Shown here: piece by piece, positions 1-8,911 of the stretch
Layout of the letters: the number at the start of each line of letters is the position of its first letter
Position numbering within the stretch: the first letter of the stretch is position 1
Source: Synechococcus sp. BO 8801
Lineage (GTDB): Bacteria; Cyanobacteriota; Cyanobacteriia; PCC-6307; Cyanobiaceae
Length of the DNA stretch: 50,878 nucleotides
Assembly (NCBI RefSeq): GCF_002252675.1
Contig: NZ_NQKY01000021.1
Span: 1 to 50,878, forward strand
Direction: 5' to 3'
Translations under genes and position numbers: made by a program
Notes under the pieces: generated by a model
The model's database searches: none
Told to the model about the DNA's origin: nothing
The model's input: only the letters and a program-made list of their open reading frames with translations

Positions 1-91
1 CGACGTAGAGACGGTTGTTGGTGGAGGTGACCCACTCACAGAACTGGTTCCACACCGAAGCGCCGGAGCGCTGCTGGAGAGTGGCGGTCAT
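1..91 (-). CDS. psbA: Photosystem II D1 protein, N-terminal fragment (runs off the left edge)
   Basis: The reverse strand from 91 to 1 reads [20 protein letters not shown] and continues to NNRLYV, which is the cytosolic N-terminus of the D1 reaction-centre protein. Only 30 codons are present. D1 binds the cofactors of charge separation and water oxidation in the thylakoid membrane, and is the PSII subunit turned over fastest under light. The promoter and 5' UTR must lie in 92-298, which has no other gene; no clear Shine-Dalgarno sequence precedes the ATG. The diagnostic residues that separate D1 isoforms lie outside the window, so the isoform cannot be told. Confidence 0.93.
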   Translation of the reverse strand, partial: MTATLQQRSGASVWNQFCEWVTSTNNRLYV

Positions 92-298
92 GAGTGCATG
101 AAAGAGTGCCTTCGGGCGGAAGCGCAGGCGCGCCGGCCGTGGGCGTAAGGAAGGGCGACGGATCGCCTCAAGCCAATGTAACAGACCATTGCGGCGTGTG
201 AGGCGGCGTTCATGAAGAAAGGATGAGCTTCCCGCCTGGCCTGGCCCCCCTGCCGCTGCTAGGAGGTGAGGTGCTCCGGTCATCTCGCCCTGCCGCCG

Positions 299-652
299 AT
301 GGTCTCGCGTTCGTCGCTTCCTCCTCAGACACTGCGCCGGCGCCTGCGCGGGCCGTTGCCCGCCCTGCTGCTGCTCCCCCTGCTGGCGGCCGGTTGCCAG
401 GGCCTGCCCAATCCCGAGAGCCGCCGCATCGACCAGCTCGAACTCAAGATCCAGCAGCTCGAGCAGCGGCTCAACAAGGCCGACCTGCGTCCCGACACCG
501 CCGATCCGGCCGGTAAGCCCCCGGCCGGCGTGGTCAAGTCGCTGACCCTGCGCACCGACACCGAGGACGACCGGCTGCGCATCTACTGGGCCGACGGCAG
601 CAAGACCGACCTCCCCTGCACCAAGGAACAGACCACCCTCGTCTGCGGATGA
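299..652 (+). CDS. Small lipoprotein with a coiled-coil segment
   Basis: Predicted lipoprotein of 117 aa. A basic N-terminus (RRRLRG) precedes a Leu-rich stretch and a lipobox LLAAGC, so the mature protein should be lipid-anchored. After it comes a short heptad-like helix ([17 protein letters not shown]) and a C-terminal half with a conserved-looking [15 protein letters not shown] strand pair and two Cys. I do not recognise a named family. The ATG at 299 gives a standard signal peptide; an in-frame GTG at 266 is an alternative. The stop overlaps the next gene by 4 nt (ATGA), so the two are co-translated. Confidence 0.7.
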   Translation: MVSRSSLPPQTLRRRLRGPLPALLLLPLLAAGCQGLPNPESRRIDQLELKIQQLEQRLNKADLRPDTADPAGKPPAGVVKSLTLRTDTEDDRLRIYWADGSKTDLPCTKEQTTLVCG

Positions 653-1080
653 CCATGACTTCCCCTTCCCTGCGGCCCCTGCTGGGCTGCCTGGCCCTGC
701 TGCTGGCCGTCCCCCTGGTGTGGGCCTCCCCGGCACGGGCCCAGATGACCCAGGAGCAGGCCTTCCAGCGGGGCCGCGCCGCGAACCTGGCCCGGATGCG
801 GGCCGAGGTGATCAACGGCGGCCTCGGGGTCTACCGGCCCGCGCTCTGCATGTACGAGCGCAGCGGCGGCAACTGCCTGGTGCGCGCCGATGCGGAGGGT
901 TTCCTGTTCCGCTTCTACGGCGGGGTACCCGGCTGGGTCCAGCTCGGCCTGCCGCCGACCGTGGAGAGCGAGATCCTGATCTCCCCGGATGGCCGCAGCG
1001 TCCTGAACGTCCTCTACAACGGCGTGCCCCGCTCCCAGCCCGCCGCCGCCGGCCAGAGCCAGGCTCAGCCCGGGCTCTGA
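649..1080 (+). CDS. Exported hypothetical protein
   Basis: Protein of 143 aa with a Sec-type signal peptide: a short N-region, a hydrophobic core [12 protein letters not shown] and an ASPARA-Q cleavage site around residue 31. The mature part has two Cys ([13 protein letters not shown]) that could form a disulfide, and a Gln/Pro/Ala-rich tail. The start ATG overlaps the stop of the upstream lipoprotein gene; a second ATG two codons later is possible. Family not recognised. Its 3' end overlaps the convergent gene below by 16 bp. Confidence 0.7.
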   Translation: MTMTSPSLRPLLGCLALLLAVPLVWASPARAQMTQEQAFQRGRAANLARMRAEVINGGLGVYRPALCMYERSGGNCLVRADAEGFLFRFYGGVPGWVQLGLPPTVESEILISPDGRSVLNVLYNGVPRSQPAAAGQSQAQPGL

Positions 1081-2024
1081 AGCTCCCGGGCCAGGTCCTG
1101 GAGCGCCTGGCCCCAGCCCGGCTCCACCGGCCAGGACTCCCGCCGGGTGAGGCTGAGGGCGATGCCCTTCTCGCCGTAGGCCGCCTCGTTGATGAACACG
1201 GCCCAGACGGGGCCGATCTCCTGGTCTTCCCGCGGGTGGAAGGGGATCGTGGCGCCCTCGGCCGTCAGGAACAGGGGATCGCCGGCGGCGATCGGCTGCC
1301 AGTCGCGGTTCTGGCGCTGGGGATGCACCACCGCCGCCGGGGAGCCGTCGCCATGGCGGGGCAGATCGAGGCTGCCCAGGTGCCGGTGTACCACCAGCCG
1401 GTCGGGCTGGCGCAGGGTTCCGCCGCGGGCCTCCGCCAGCACCTCCAGGGCCGCCTCCAGGGCCAGCTGGCTCTGCCGGCAGATCGGTTCCTGGATCACG
1501 CCCTGGGGCACCGGGCCCACCTCCACCACCAGCCCGCAGGGCCAGCGCTCCACCAGGTAGCCGGTCTGGGCCCGGTCCTGTTCATGCAGGTAGATCGGCA
1601 GGCCCAGGCGTCGCTGCAGGCCCGCCGCCAGGGCCAGATCGGCAGGCCGCCGGCCGTAGACCACCAGGCTGCTGCCCATGGCGGCGGTGGTGCTGTGCAG
1701 GTCAAGGGCCACCAGGCAGGGGGCGCTGCCGCCGGGCCCGTGGCGGGCCAGCAGCTCCCGGGCCCGCTCCAGTTCCCGGTCCCCCGGCCCGGGGGCATCC
1801 AGGCGGTCCGGCACGAAGCTGCGGTTGAGGTCCTGGTCGAGGTAACGCACCCCGGCGGCGTGGGCGGCGGGGTTGCCCAGCACCAGCTCCAGGGCGAGGC
1901 CACGGCTCTGCAGCAGGGCCGGGTGCCGTCGCCAGGCCTCCAGCAGCCAGGGCGCGTTGCGCTCGTTGCCGTGGGTGCCCCCCACCACCATCACCCGGCC
2001 CGCCACCATCGCCTGCTCGCTCAC
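1065..2024 (-). CDS. Aspartoacylase/succinylglutamate desuccinylase-family zinc hydrolase
   Basis: The product (319 aa with the GTG start at 2024; an ATG five codons in is an alternative) carries the zinc motif GGTHGNE near the N-terminus, the DLNRSF motif, and later an HSTT segment ([13 protein letters not shown]) typical of M14-like aspartoacylases. The family hydrolyses N-acyl amino acids, for example N-acetylaspartate to acetate and aspartate. Cyanobacterial members are usually annotated as probable aspartoacylase; the physiological substrate is unknown. It is cytosolic, with no signal peptide. It is transcribed alone, convergent with the small exported protein gene. Confidence 0.85.
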   Translation of the reverse strand: MSEQAMVAGRVMVVGGTHGNERNAPWLLEAWRRHPALLQSRGLALELVLGNPAAHAAGVRYLDQDLNRSFVPDRLDAPGPGDRELERARELLARHGPGGSAPCLVALDLHSTTAAMGSSLVVYGRRPADLALAAGLQRRLGLPIYLHEQDRAQTGYLVERWPCGLVVEVGPVPQGVIQEPICRQSQLALEAALEVLAEARGGTLRQPDRLVVHRHLGSLDLPRHGDGSPAAVVHPQRQNRDWQPIAAGDPLFLTAEGATIPFHPREDQEIGPVWAVFINEAAYGEKGIALSLTRRESWPVEPGWGQALQDLARELQSPG

Positions 2025-2063
2025 TGGCCCCAGCCTGGCGCAGAGTCAGGGCAGCGAACCGTG

Positions 2064-3062
2064 ATGTCCATGGCCCCGCCCGCTCCGCTGGTGCGCTCCG
2101 CCCGGCAGCTCTGGCAGTGCCAGTGGCGCCTGCTGATGGGGGGGCTCGGCCCCGCCGACGGCCAGGGCCGCTACCGGCGGCCGGCCGGGGCCTTCACCGC
2201 CCTGCCGCCGGTGCCGGAGGACGCCGCCGAAGCCGGCAGCCACGTGCTGATCGTGGGGCGAAGCTGCCCCTGGGCCCATCGGGCCTGGATCACCTGGAGC
2301 CTGCGGGGCCTGGCCCCGATGATCGACACGGTGGTGGTGGTTCCCGATCCGGACGCCGGTCGCTGGCGGTTCAGCGAGCCCTTCGAGGGCAGCGCGACCC
2401 TGCTCGAGCTCTACCGCCGCTGCGGCGCCGATCCCCGCGCCCGGGCCACCGTGCCGGCCCTCTATTCCCGGCGAACGGGGACGATCCTGGTGAACGAGAG
2501 CGCCCGCCTGATCGAGCTGCTCAACGCCTGGCCCGCTGCGCCCGGGGCTCCGGACCTGGCCCCGCCGGCGGACCTCCCGGCCATCACCGCCTGGCGGGAG
2601 CGCCTGCAGGGGGAGGTCAACGACGGGGTGTACCGCTGTGGCTTCGCCCGCAACCAGGCGGCCTACGACGAGGCCGAGGCGGCCCTGTTCGACACGCTGG
2701 AGGCGGTCGAGGCGGCCCTCGCCTCCCAGGGGGATAGCGGCGGTTGGCTCTGCGGCGGTGCCCACCCCAGCCTGGCGGACGTGGTGCTGTTTCCCACCCT
2801 GATCCGCATGGAACTGGTCTATGCGCCCCTGTTCGGCTGCAGCCGCAAGCCCCTCTGGCAGCTGCCCCGGCTGTGGGACTGGCGGCGCCGCTTCCACGCC
2901 CTCGAGGGGGTGGCCGCCACCTGCTTCCCGACGGCCTGGCGGACCGACTACTTCGGGGCCCTGTTCCCCCTCCACCCCTCCGGCATCGTCCCGGCGGGAC
3001 CGGACCTGGCCACACTGGTAGGCAGCCCGCCCCCGGCCGCCCCCGGCGCCCCCCTCCGATGA
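2064..3062 (+). CDS. Glutathione S-transferase-like protein (glutathionyl-hydroquinone reductase type)
   Basis: Protein of 332 aa. A thioredoxin-fold N-domain contains SCPWAHRAW, matching the active-site CPWxxR signature of Omega/Xi-class enzymes (ECM4/YqjG family) that use a catalytic Cys to reduce glutathionyl-quinones. NESARLIELLN follows as the glutathione-binding segment. The all-helical C-domain ends with the typical AxxCFPTAWRTDYFGALFPLHPSGIVPAGP region. The ATG at 2064 was chosen because upstream sequence belongs to the reverse-strand gene. The stop overlaps the next start (ATGA), making it first in a three-gene operon. Confidence 0.85.
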   Translation: MSMAPPAPLVRSARQLWQCQWRLLMGGLGPADGQGRYRRPAGAFTALPPVPEDAAEAGSHVLIVGRSCPWAHRAWITWSLRGLAPMIDTVVVVPDPDAGRWRFSEPFEGSATLLELYRRCGADPRARATVPALYSRRTGTILVNESARLIELLNAWPAAPGAPDLAPPADLPAITAWRERLQGEVNDGVYRCGFARNQAAYDEAEAALFDTLEAVEAALASQGDSGGWLCGGAHPSLADVVLFPTLIRMELVYAPLFGCSRKPLWQLPRLWDWRRRFHALEGVAATCFPTAWRTDYFGALFPLHPSGIVPAGPDLATLVGSPPPAAPGAPLR

Positions 3063-3733
3063 GCAGCACCCTGGCCACCCCGGACGGCGTCGACCCCGTC
3101 TTCGAGGGGGTGTATGGCACCTTCTCGATCACCGCCACCGACCGCCGCGAGGTGCTCGGCTACCGGCTGGCCCTCACGGCCGTGGCCCTCGGCCAGCTGG
3201 CCCTGCTGGCCCAGTGGCGCCAGCTGGGCCCCGACCTGCTCTGGCCCTGGTTGCTGGTGATGGCGGCCGGGCTGGGCCTGGCCCTGCGCTGGATCCACAT
3301 CTACCTGCGCCCCCTGCACCGGGCCCTGCAGCTGTTCTGGCTGGCGGGCTGCCTGGGCGGGGTGCTGCTGGCCCTGCGGGCCGGACCGGGCCAGATGCTC
3401 CCCGCCCTGGCCCAGCAACCCCTGTGGATCCTGGCGGTGGGGCCCTACTTCGCCGCCCTGGCCGGCATCGGCTTCAAGGAGTTCTTCTGCTTCCAGCGCC
3501 CCGAGGCGATCGGGGTCACCCTGCTGCTGCCCCTGGCCCTGCTCGGCCGCCTGGCCGGGGTGCTGAGCCCGGCCACCACCGCCAGCCTTCTGGCCGCCGA
3601 GGCCCTGCTGCTGCTGGTGCTCTGCCTGCGCAAGTTCCCCATGCCGGCGGCGGCGGATGTGGGCGACAAGAGCGTCTTCGCCCACCTGGAGCAGCAGCGC
3701 CTGGGCCTGGTCGAGAGCGGCGACACCCCATGA
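3059..3733 (+). CDS. DUF2301 integral membrane protein
   Basis: Cyanobacterial/plastid-type membrane protein of 224 aa. The N-terminal block GVYGTFSITATDRREVLGYR and the WIHIYLRPLHRALQLFWLAG block are the conserved signatures I recognise for DUF2301. About six hydrophobic segments are spread between residues 40 and 200, and a GFKEFFCFQRPE loop follows the fourth. Function unknown. It overlaps the GST-like gene upstream and the ABC-F gene downstream by 4 nt each, so it is translated from the same operon. Confidence 0.85.
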   Translation: MSSTLATPDGVDPVFEGVYGTFSITATDRREVLGYRLALTAVALGQLALLAQWRQLGPDLLWPWLLVMAAGLGLALRWIHIYLRPLHRALQLFWLAGCLGGVLLALRAGPGQMLPALAQQPLWILAVGPYFAALAGIGFKEFFCFQRPEAIGVTLLLPLALLGRLAGVLSPATTASLLAAEALLLLVLCLRKFPMPAAADVGDKSVFAHLEQQRLGLVESGDTP

Positions 3734-5649
3734 GCCTGATCAGCCTGGTGGGGGCCACTAAGGACTTCGGCCTGCGCACCCTGTTCGCCGACCTCGACCT
3801 GCACGTGGGTGAGCGGGACCGGCTGGGGCTGATCGGCCCCAACGGCGCCGGCAAGAGCACCCTGCTGCGGGTGCTGGCGGGCCTCGAACCGCTGGATCGC
3901 GGCGAGCGTCGCTGCCATGCCCGCACCCGGGTGGTGCTGCTCGACCAGGAGCCCCGGCTGGATCCGGCCCTGACCGTGCTGGAGCAGGTGTTCGCCGGTG
4001 ACGGGGAAGCCATGGCCCTGCTGCGGGAGTACGCCGGGGTGAGCCACCAGCTGGCCCTCCATCCAGAGGACGACCAGCTCCTGGCCCGCCTCAGCGCCCT
4101 GCAGCACCGCATGGACAGCTGCCAGGCCTGGGATCTGGAGCGCCGCTGCCGCGAGGTGCTGGAACGCCTGGGCATCGACGCGGCCCACCAGGAGCGGACG
4201 ATCGGCGAACTCTCCGGCGGCAACCGGCGCCGCGTCGCCCTGGCGGCCGCCCTGGTGGCCGAACCGGAGGTGCTGCTGCTGGACGAACCCACCAACCACC
4301 TCGATGCCGAGGGGGTCGAGTGGCTGCAGAGCTACCTGGATCGCTTCGCCGGCGCCCTGGTGCTCGTCACCCACGACCGCTACCTGCTCGATCGGGTCAC
4401 CCGGCGGATCGTGGCGGTGGATCGGGGCGAGGCCCGCCCCTATGAGGGCAACTACGGCACCTACCTGGCCCTGAAGGCGGCCGAGGAGGAGGCGGAAGCC
4501 TCCACCGCCGCCAAGCTCAAGGGAACCCTGCGGCGGGAGCTGGCCTGGATGCGCCAGGGCCCCAAGGCCCGCAGCACCAAGCAGAAGGCCCGGCTGCAGC
4601 GCATCGATGCCCTGCTGGAGGCCCCCGCCCGCCAGGGGCGCACCAGCCTGGCGATGGCCGCCACCGCCCGGCGCATCGGCAAGCGGGCGATCACCGCCGA
4701 GGGCCTGGCGGTGGCCGTGGGGGAGCGCACCCTGCTGCGGGACTTCAGCTACGACTTCAGCCCCGAGGACCGGGTGGGGATCATCGGGCCCAACGGGGCC
4801 GGCAAATCCAGCCTGCTGGAGGTGATCGCCGGCCGCCGCCCCCCCAGCGAGGGCCTGCTGGAGCTGGGGGCCACGGTGAAGCTGGCCTACTTCGACCAGC
4901 ACAGCGACGTGCTGCTGGCCAAGGACGGCAAGCGCAAGGTGATCGAGGTGGTGCAGGAGGCCGCCAGCCGGGTGCAGGTGGACGGGGTGGAGCTGACGGC
5001 CTCCCAGCTGCTGGAGCGGTTCCTGTTTCCCCCCGCCCAGCAGCACCAGCCGGTGGCCAAGCTCTCCGGGGGCGAGCGCCGGCGGCTGCACCTCTGCCGG
5101 CTGCTGATCGAGGCCCCCAACGTGCTGCTCCTGGACGAGCCCACCAACGACCTCGACGTGCACACCCTGAGCGTGCTGGAGGACTTCCTCGAGGATTTCC
5201 GCGGCTGTGTGGTGGTGGTCTCCCACGACCGCTGGTTCCTGGACCGCACCGTCGACCGCCTGTTCCACTTCGAGGCGGGCCGGCTGGAGCGCTTCGAGGG
5301 CAACTACACCAGCTGGCTGGAGCGGCGGGCCCAGGCCCCAGCCGCCGCCCCCGGTCCTGCCGCCGCCCTTGAGGCCACCCCGCAGGACACCAGGCGCGCA
5401 ACGCCAGCGACCCAGGCGGCGGCCGGGCCCCGGCGACGCAGCTTCAAGGAGGCCCGGGAGCTGGAGCGCCTGGAGAGCGAACTGCCGGAGCTCGAGCAGC
5501 GCCGCCGGGAACTGGAGCAGCACCTGGCGGCCCCCAGCGGGCCGGACTACGCCCGGCTGGAGTCCCTGACCCACGAGCTGGCGGCCCTGGTGGAGCGGAT
5601 CGCCGCCGCCGAGGAGCGCTGGCTAACGCTCAGCGAGCTGGCAGCCTGA
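3730..5649 (+). CDS. ABC-F family ATPase (Uup-like)
   Basis: Soluble protein of 639 aa with two ABC cassettes and no membrane domain. Walker A motifs are GPNGAGKST (about residue 36) and GPNGAGKSS. Signature motifs are LSGGNRRR and LSGGERRR, each followed by LLLDEPTN Walker B motifs. Between them lies the charged P-site-tRNA-interaction linker (KGTLRRELAWMRQGPKARSTKQKAR). The C-terminal 80 residues form a coiled coil rich in Glu, Arg and Leu, as in Uup. ABC-F proteins act on stalled or structured ribosomes or nucleic acids rather than in transport. The start overlaps the DUF2301 stop. Confidence 0.9.
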   Translation: MSLISLVGATKDFGLRTLFADLDLHVGERDRLGLIGPNGAGKSTLLRVLAGLEPLDRGERRCHARTRVVLLDQEPRLDPALTVLEQVFAGDGEAMALLREYAGVSHQLALHPEDDQLLARLSALQHRMDSCQAWDLERRCREVLERLGIDAAHQERTIGELSGGNRRRVALAAALVAEPEVLLLDEPTNHLDAEGVEWLQSYLDRFAGALVLVTHDRYLLDRVTRRIVAVDRGEARPYEGNYGTYLALKAAEEEAEASTAAKLKGTLRRELAWMRQGPKARSTKQKARLQRIDALLEAPARQGRTSLAMAATARRIGKRAITAEGLAVAVGERTLLRDFSYDFSPEDRVGIIGPNGAGKSSLLEVIAGRRPPSEGLLELGATVKLAYFDQHSDVLLAKDGKRKVIEVVQEAASRVQVDGVELTASQLLERFLFPPAQQHQPVAKLSGGERRRLHLCRLLIEAPNVLLLDEPTNDLDVHTLSVLEDFLEDFRGCVVVVSHDRWFLDRTVDRLFHFEAGRLERFEGNYTSWLERRAQAPAAAPGPAAALEATPQDTRRATPATQAAAGPRRRSFKEARELERLESELPELEQRRRELEQHLAAPSGPDYARLESLTHELAALVERIAAAEERWLTLSELAA

Positions 5650-6111
5650 GCGCCGGCGCCGGTGCGGGTGGGGCACCTCCAGGAGCCCCGCCCCATCCGC
5701 CATCCGGGGGGGAAGACCGCAGACCGGCCCGGCGGGCTCCGGCAGCAGCCAGGGCTGGCGCTGCACCCGGGCGCCCCGGGCTTCGTCCTGCTGCATCGCC
5801 GTCGGCTTGTAATCGTCCACGCTGCGGTGGGCCGCCATCTGGTCCCCCATGCGGCGCAGGTAGAGATCCTGGTACCACTGCACCGCGTCGGCCTGGAAGG
5901 CCTCCAGGGCCGCCTGGACGCTGGCGAAGCGCTGGCTGACGAGTCCGCTGGGAGCGCACTGTTTCCAGACCAGCACCTCCTCGAAGCCGAGGCCCCGGCG
6001 CCACTGGCGCTGCTCCGAGAGGTAGCAGTGGGTTTCGGGGCCGTTGATCCAGAAGAGCCGGCCGTGCTCGTCGATGAAATGCCGTTCCCGCCGCTTGCTG
6101 ATGCGTGTCAT
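5623..6111 (-). CDS. Conserved hypothetical protein
   Basis: Soluble protein of 162 aa starting MTRISKRRERHFIDEHGRLF. The first 115 residues look like a compact globular domain (HCYLSEQRQWRRGLGFEEVLVWKQC, SVQAALEAFQADAVQWYQDLYLRRMGDQM). The C-terminal 45 residues are Arg/Pro-rich, and the last 9 codons overlap the 3' end of the convergent ABC-F gene, so that tail may be poorly conserved. I do not recognise a family. It is transcribed alone, with its promoter presumably in 6112-6300, a region shared with cp12. Confidence 0.6.
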   Translation of the reverse strand: MTRISKRRERHFIDEHGRLFWINGPETHCYLSEQRQWRRGLGFEEVLVWKQCAPSGLVSQRFASVQAALEAFQADAVQWYQDLYLRRMGDQMAAHRSVDDYKPTAMQQDEARGARVQRQPWLLPEPAGPVCGLPPRMADGAGLLEVPHPHRRRRSGCQLAER

Positions 6112-6300
6112 GGGCCAACCGGGGCACTGTCCATTCCGCTGCTAGCCACGGAGGACCCTCCACCGCAGCCGCCGGCACCGGGTTTGCAACGCTCAGGCCC
6201 CGGCCGGGGGGTGTGAGGAGACCCACAGGAGACGGCGATCCCCCGGCCCCGACCGTATGGTGTCTGCGGTGAGTTCCGACCCGTGACGGCCGGTTTTTGC

Positions 6301-6519
6301 ATGAAGACGATCGACGATCACATCGAGAAGGACAAAGTCGAGATCGAATCGGCCAAGGCCGACGGCAATCTCGGCAAGGTGCGCCACCTCGAAGAGGAGC
6401 TCAAGGCCCTCAACGAGTACAAGGAGCACCACCCCGAAGACAGCCACGACCCCAGCCCCCTGGAGGTCTACTGCGACCTCAACCCCGAAGCGCCCGAGTG
6501 TCGCGTCTACGACGACTGA
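6301..6519 (+). CDS. cp12: Calvin-cycle regulatory protein CP12
   Basis: Protein of 72 aa ending in LEVYCDLNPEAPECRVYDD, the GAPDH-binding tail of CP12 with its redox-active Cys pair. CP12 ties GAPDH and phosphoribulokinase into an inactive complex in the dark. The N-terminal half is a charged helix (VEIESAKADGNLGKVRHLEEELKALNEY) without the N-terminal Cys pair of plant and many cyanobacterial CP12s, the usual picocyanobacterial form. The ATG at 6301 directly follows a T-run. It is a monocistronic gene convergent with obgE. Confidence 0.92.
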   Translation: MKTIDDHIEKDKVEIESAKADGNLGKVRHLEEELKALNEYKEHHPEDSHDPSPLEVYCDLNPEAPECRVYDD

Positions 6520-6552
6520 TCACGCGACGCTCCCAGATCACTCCACGCTGAC

Positions 6553-6567
6553 CGGGGGTTTCCCCCG
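6553..6567. terminator. GC-rich hairpin between cp12 and obgE
   Basis: CGGGGG-TTT-CCCCCG stem-loop lies between the two convergent stops. There is no clear T-tract on either side, so a role as a bidirectional terminator is an inference from position. Confidence 0.3.
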
Positions 6568-6585
6568 CGGGGGCCTGATCAGGTC

Positions 6586-7578
6586 TCAGGCGATGCCCAG
6601 CTGCGCCCACACCGCGGCCAGCAGGGCATCGAGTCCCTGGGATGCCGCCGCCGAGATCACCAGGGGCGGTTCGCCGGTGTGGGCCGCGATGGCCGCCACC
6701 AGCTCCTCGAGTTCGGTGGCATCACGGAGCTCCATCTTGTTGAGCACCACCAGGCGCGGGCGATCGCTGAGGCCGTGGCCGTAGGCGGCCAGCTCCTCCT
6801 CCACCACCTGCAGATCCGCCAACACATCCTCCGCACCCGCATCGACCAGATGCAGCAGCAGCCGGGTGCGCTCGATGTGGCGCAGGAACTCATGGCCCAG
6901 GCCGGCGCCGCGCGCCGCCCCCGCGATCAGGCCGGGGATGTCGGCGAACACGGTGCCGTCACCGCTCGGCCGCCGCACCACCCCCAGATTGGGCACCAGG
7001 GTGGTGAAGGGGTAGTCGGCGATCTTGGGCCGGGCCGCCGAGAGCACGGCGATCAGGGTGCTCTTGCCGGCATTGGGCAGGCCGATGATCCCCACCTCGG
7101 CCAGCAGCTTGAGTTCCAGCTGCAGCAGCCATTCCTCCCCCTCCTTGCCCTCGGTGAACTTCTCCGGCGCCCGGTTGCGGTTGCTGAGGTAGTGGGCGTT
7201 GCCCAGGCCCCCCCGGCCCCCGGCCGCCACCAGCAGCTCCTCGCCGGCGTTGGTGAGATCCCCCAGCAGGATGCCGGTGCGGCAGTCGCGCACCTCCGTG
7301 CCGCAGGGCACCCGGATCGTCAGGGTGGAGGCACTGGCCCCGCTGGAGCGATTCGGTCCGCCGCGGCGGCCATCGTCGGCGGCGAACAGGCGCCGGTACT
7401 TGAAATCCAGCAGGGTCTGGAGGTTGGCATCGGCGACGAGGAGCACGTCACCGCCGCGGCCACCGTCGCCACCGGAGGGCCCGCCGGCGGGGACGTACTT
7501 CTCACGACGGAAGGCCACGATGCCGTCGCCGCCGCGGCCGGCGCGCACGGCGATGCGGGCCTGATCGATGAACTGCAA
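6586..7578 (-). CDS. obgE: Obg-family GTPase
   Basis: Ribosome-associated GTPase for late 50S assembly. The glycine-rich Obg fold is seen at the N-terminus ([32 protein letters not shown]), followed by the G domain with GLPNAGKS (G1), the DIPGLI G3 element and NKMEL (G4). No C-terminal OCT extension is present, so the protein has the short 330-aa form. The TTG at 7578 (TTG CAG TTC ATC GAC) was chosen because family members begin MQFIDQA; longer ORF sequence upstream is not Obg-like and would run into the divergent gene. Confidence 0.9.
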   Translation of the reverse strand: MQFIDQARIAVRAGRGGDGIVAFRREKYVPAGGPSGGDGGRGGDVLLVADANLQTLLDFKYRRLFAADDGRRGGPNRSSGASASTLTIRVPCGTEVRDCRTGILLGDLTNAGEELLVAAGGRGGLGNAHYLSNRNRAPEKFTEGKEGEEWLLQLELKLLAEVGIIGLPNAGKSTLIAVLSAARPKIADYPFTTLVPNLGVVRRPSGDGTVFADIPGLIAGAARGAGLGHEFLRHIERTRLLLHLVDAGAEDVLADLQVVEEELAAYGHGLSDRPRLVVLNKMELRDATELEELVAAIAAHTGEPPLVISAAASQGLDALLAAVWAQLGIA

Positions 7579-7642
7579 GGAAGGGGTTCGGCCGGGGCTC
7601 GGATGAGGAACAACCCTAGGATCCCCCGGTTGCACCCCTGGT

Positions 7643-8881
7643 TTGGCCGAGGTCCGCTTCGAGAAGGTCGGCAAGACCTACCCGCCCCGTCGCGGCGGCA
7701 GCCCGGTGGAGGTGCTGCGCCAACTCGACCTGCACATCCAGGACGGTGAATTCCTCGTGCTGGTGGGCCCCTCGGGCTGCGGCAAGAGCACCCTGCTGCG
7801 GCTGCTGGCCGGGCTGGAGGCCACCACCGCGGGCGAGATCTACGTCGGGGAACGCCCCGTGAGCCGGCTGCGGCCGGCCCAGCGCGACGTGGCGATGGTG
7901 TTCCAGAGCTACGCGCTCTATCCCCACCTGAGCGTGGCCGACAACATCGGCTTCGGCCTGCGGCGCAGCCGCCACCGAAGCCTGCCCCAGCAGCTGCAGG
8001 ACAGCCTGCACCGGGCCACCCGCGGATTACCGGCCCCCCTGCGGATCGACTCCGAGCGGGAGCGCCGCATCGCGGCGCGCATCGACGAGGTGGCCGCCAC
8101 CCTGGAGCTGGAGCCGCTGCTGGAGCGCCGGCCCAAGGAGCTCTCCGGCGGCCAGAAGCAGCGGGTGGCGCTGGGCCGGGCCATCGCCCGCCAGCCGGCG
8201 GTGTTCCTGATGGATGAACCCCTCAGCAACCTGGACGCCAAGCTGCGCACCGGCACCCGCACCCAGATCGTCGAGCTGCAGCGGCGCCTGGGCACCACCA
8301 CCCTCTACGTCACCCACGACCAGGTGGAGGCGATGACCATGGGTCACCGCATCGCCGTGCTCAACGAGGGCCGGCTGCAGCAGCTGGGCACCCCGATGCA
8401 GCTGTACCAGTGGCCCTCCAACCTGTTCGTGGCCCAGTTCATCGGCAGCCCGGCGATGAACCTGCTGCCGGTGGAGGTGGCCGGCTCCGCCCAGCTGCTG
8501 CTGGGGGGGCGGCGCTTCCCGGTGGAGGGTCCGATGGCCGACCTGCTGGGCGACTGGATCGGCCACCGGATCACCGGCGGCCTGCGGCCGGAGCACCTGC
8601 GGCTGGCCCCAGCCACCAACCGCAACCTGGCGGCGGAGGTGAGCCACTGCGAAGCCCTGGGCAACGAGCTGCTGGTCACCTGCCGGCTGCTGGAGGGCAG
8701 CCACCTGGTGCTGGTGCGGGCCACCCCGGACCAGAGCGTGACCGTGGGCCAGACCGTGCATCTCGATGTCGAGCCCACGGGCTGGCGCCTGTTCGACGGG
8801 CTCGGGTCGGCCCTGCTGCCGCCCGAAGCCACCACGCCGCCGCCGCGGCAGGAACCCCAGCTGCCCGCCATCAACCACTGA
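7643..8881 (+). CDS. MalK/UgpC-type ABC transporter ATP-binding protein
   Basis: Protein of 412 aa. An ABC cassette carries [10 protein letters not shown]-loop [10 protein letters not shown], signature LSGGQKQR, and Walker [18 protein letters not shown] regulatory OB-fold domain (residues about 250-390) contains the GGLRPEHL motif seen in carbohydrate and osmolyte importers. An insertion of about 40 residues ([20 protein letters not shown]...) sits between the Q-loop and the signature. In cyanobacteria such ATPases energise uptake of glucosylglycerol, trehalose or sucrose, but no permease or binding-protein gene is adjacent, so the substrate is not assigned. Start TTG at 7643, divergent from obgE. 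Confidence 0.85.
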   Translation: MAEVRFEKVGKTYPPRRGGSPVEVLRQLDLHIQDGEFLVLVGPSGCGKSTLLRLLAGLEATTAGEIYVGERPVSRLRPAQRDVAMVFQSYALYPHLSVADNIGFGLRRSRHRSLPQQLQDSLHRATRGLPAPLRIDSERERRIAARIDEVAATLELEPLLERRPKELSGGQKQRVALGRAIARQPAVFLMDEPLSNLDAKLRTGTRTQIVELQRRLGTTTLYVTHDQVEAMTMGHRIAVLNEGRLQQLGTPMQLYQWPSNLFVAQFIGSPAMNLLPVEVAGSAQLLLGGRRFPVEGPMADLLGDWIGHRITGGLRPEHLRLAPATNRNLAAEVSHCEALGNELLVTCRLLEGSHLVLVRATPDQSVTVGQTVHLDVEPTGWRLFDGLGSALLPPEATTPPPRQEPQLPAINH

Positions 8882-8911
8882 GCCATCAGCCAGCGAGGCG
8901 CTGGCAGGGCC

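Noticed and set aside
720-2063. Long plus-strand open frame leading into the GST-like gene
   Set aside because: It is the GC-rich mirror of the aspartoacylase and exported-protein genes; the real GST-like protein begins at 2064.
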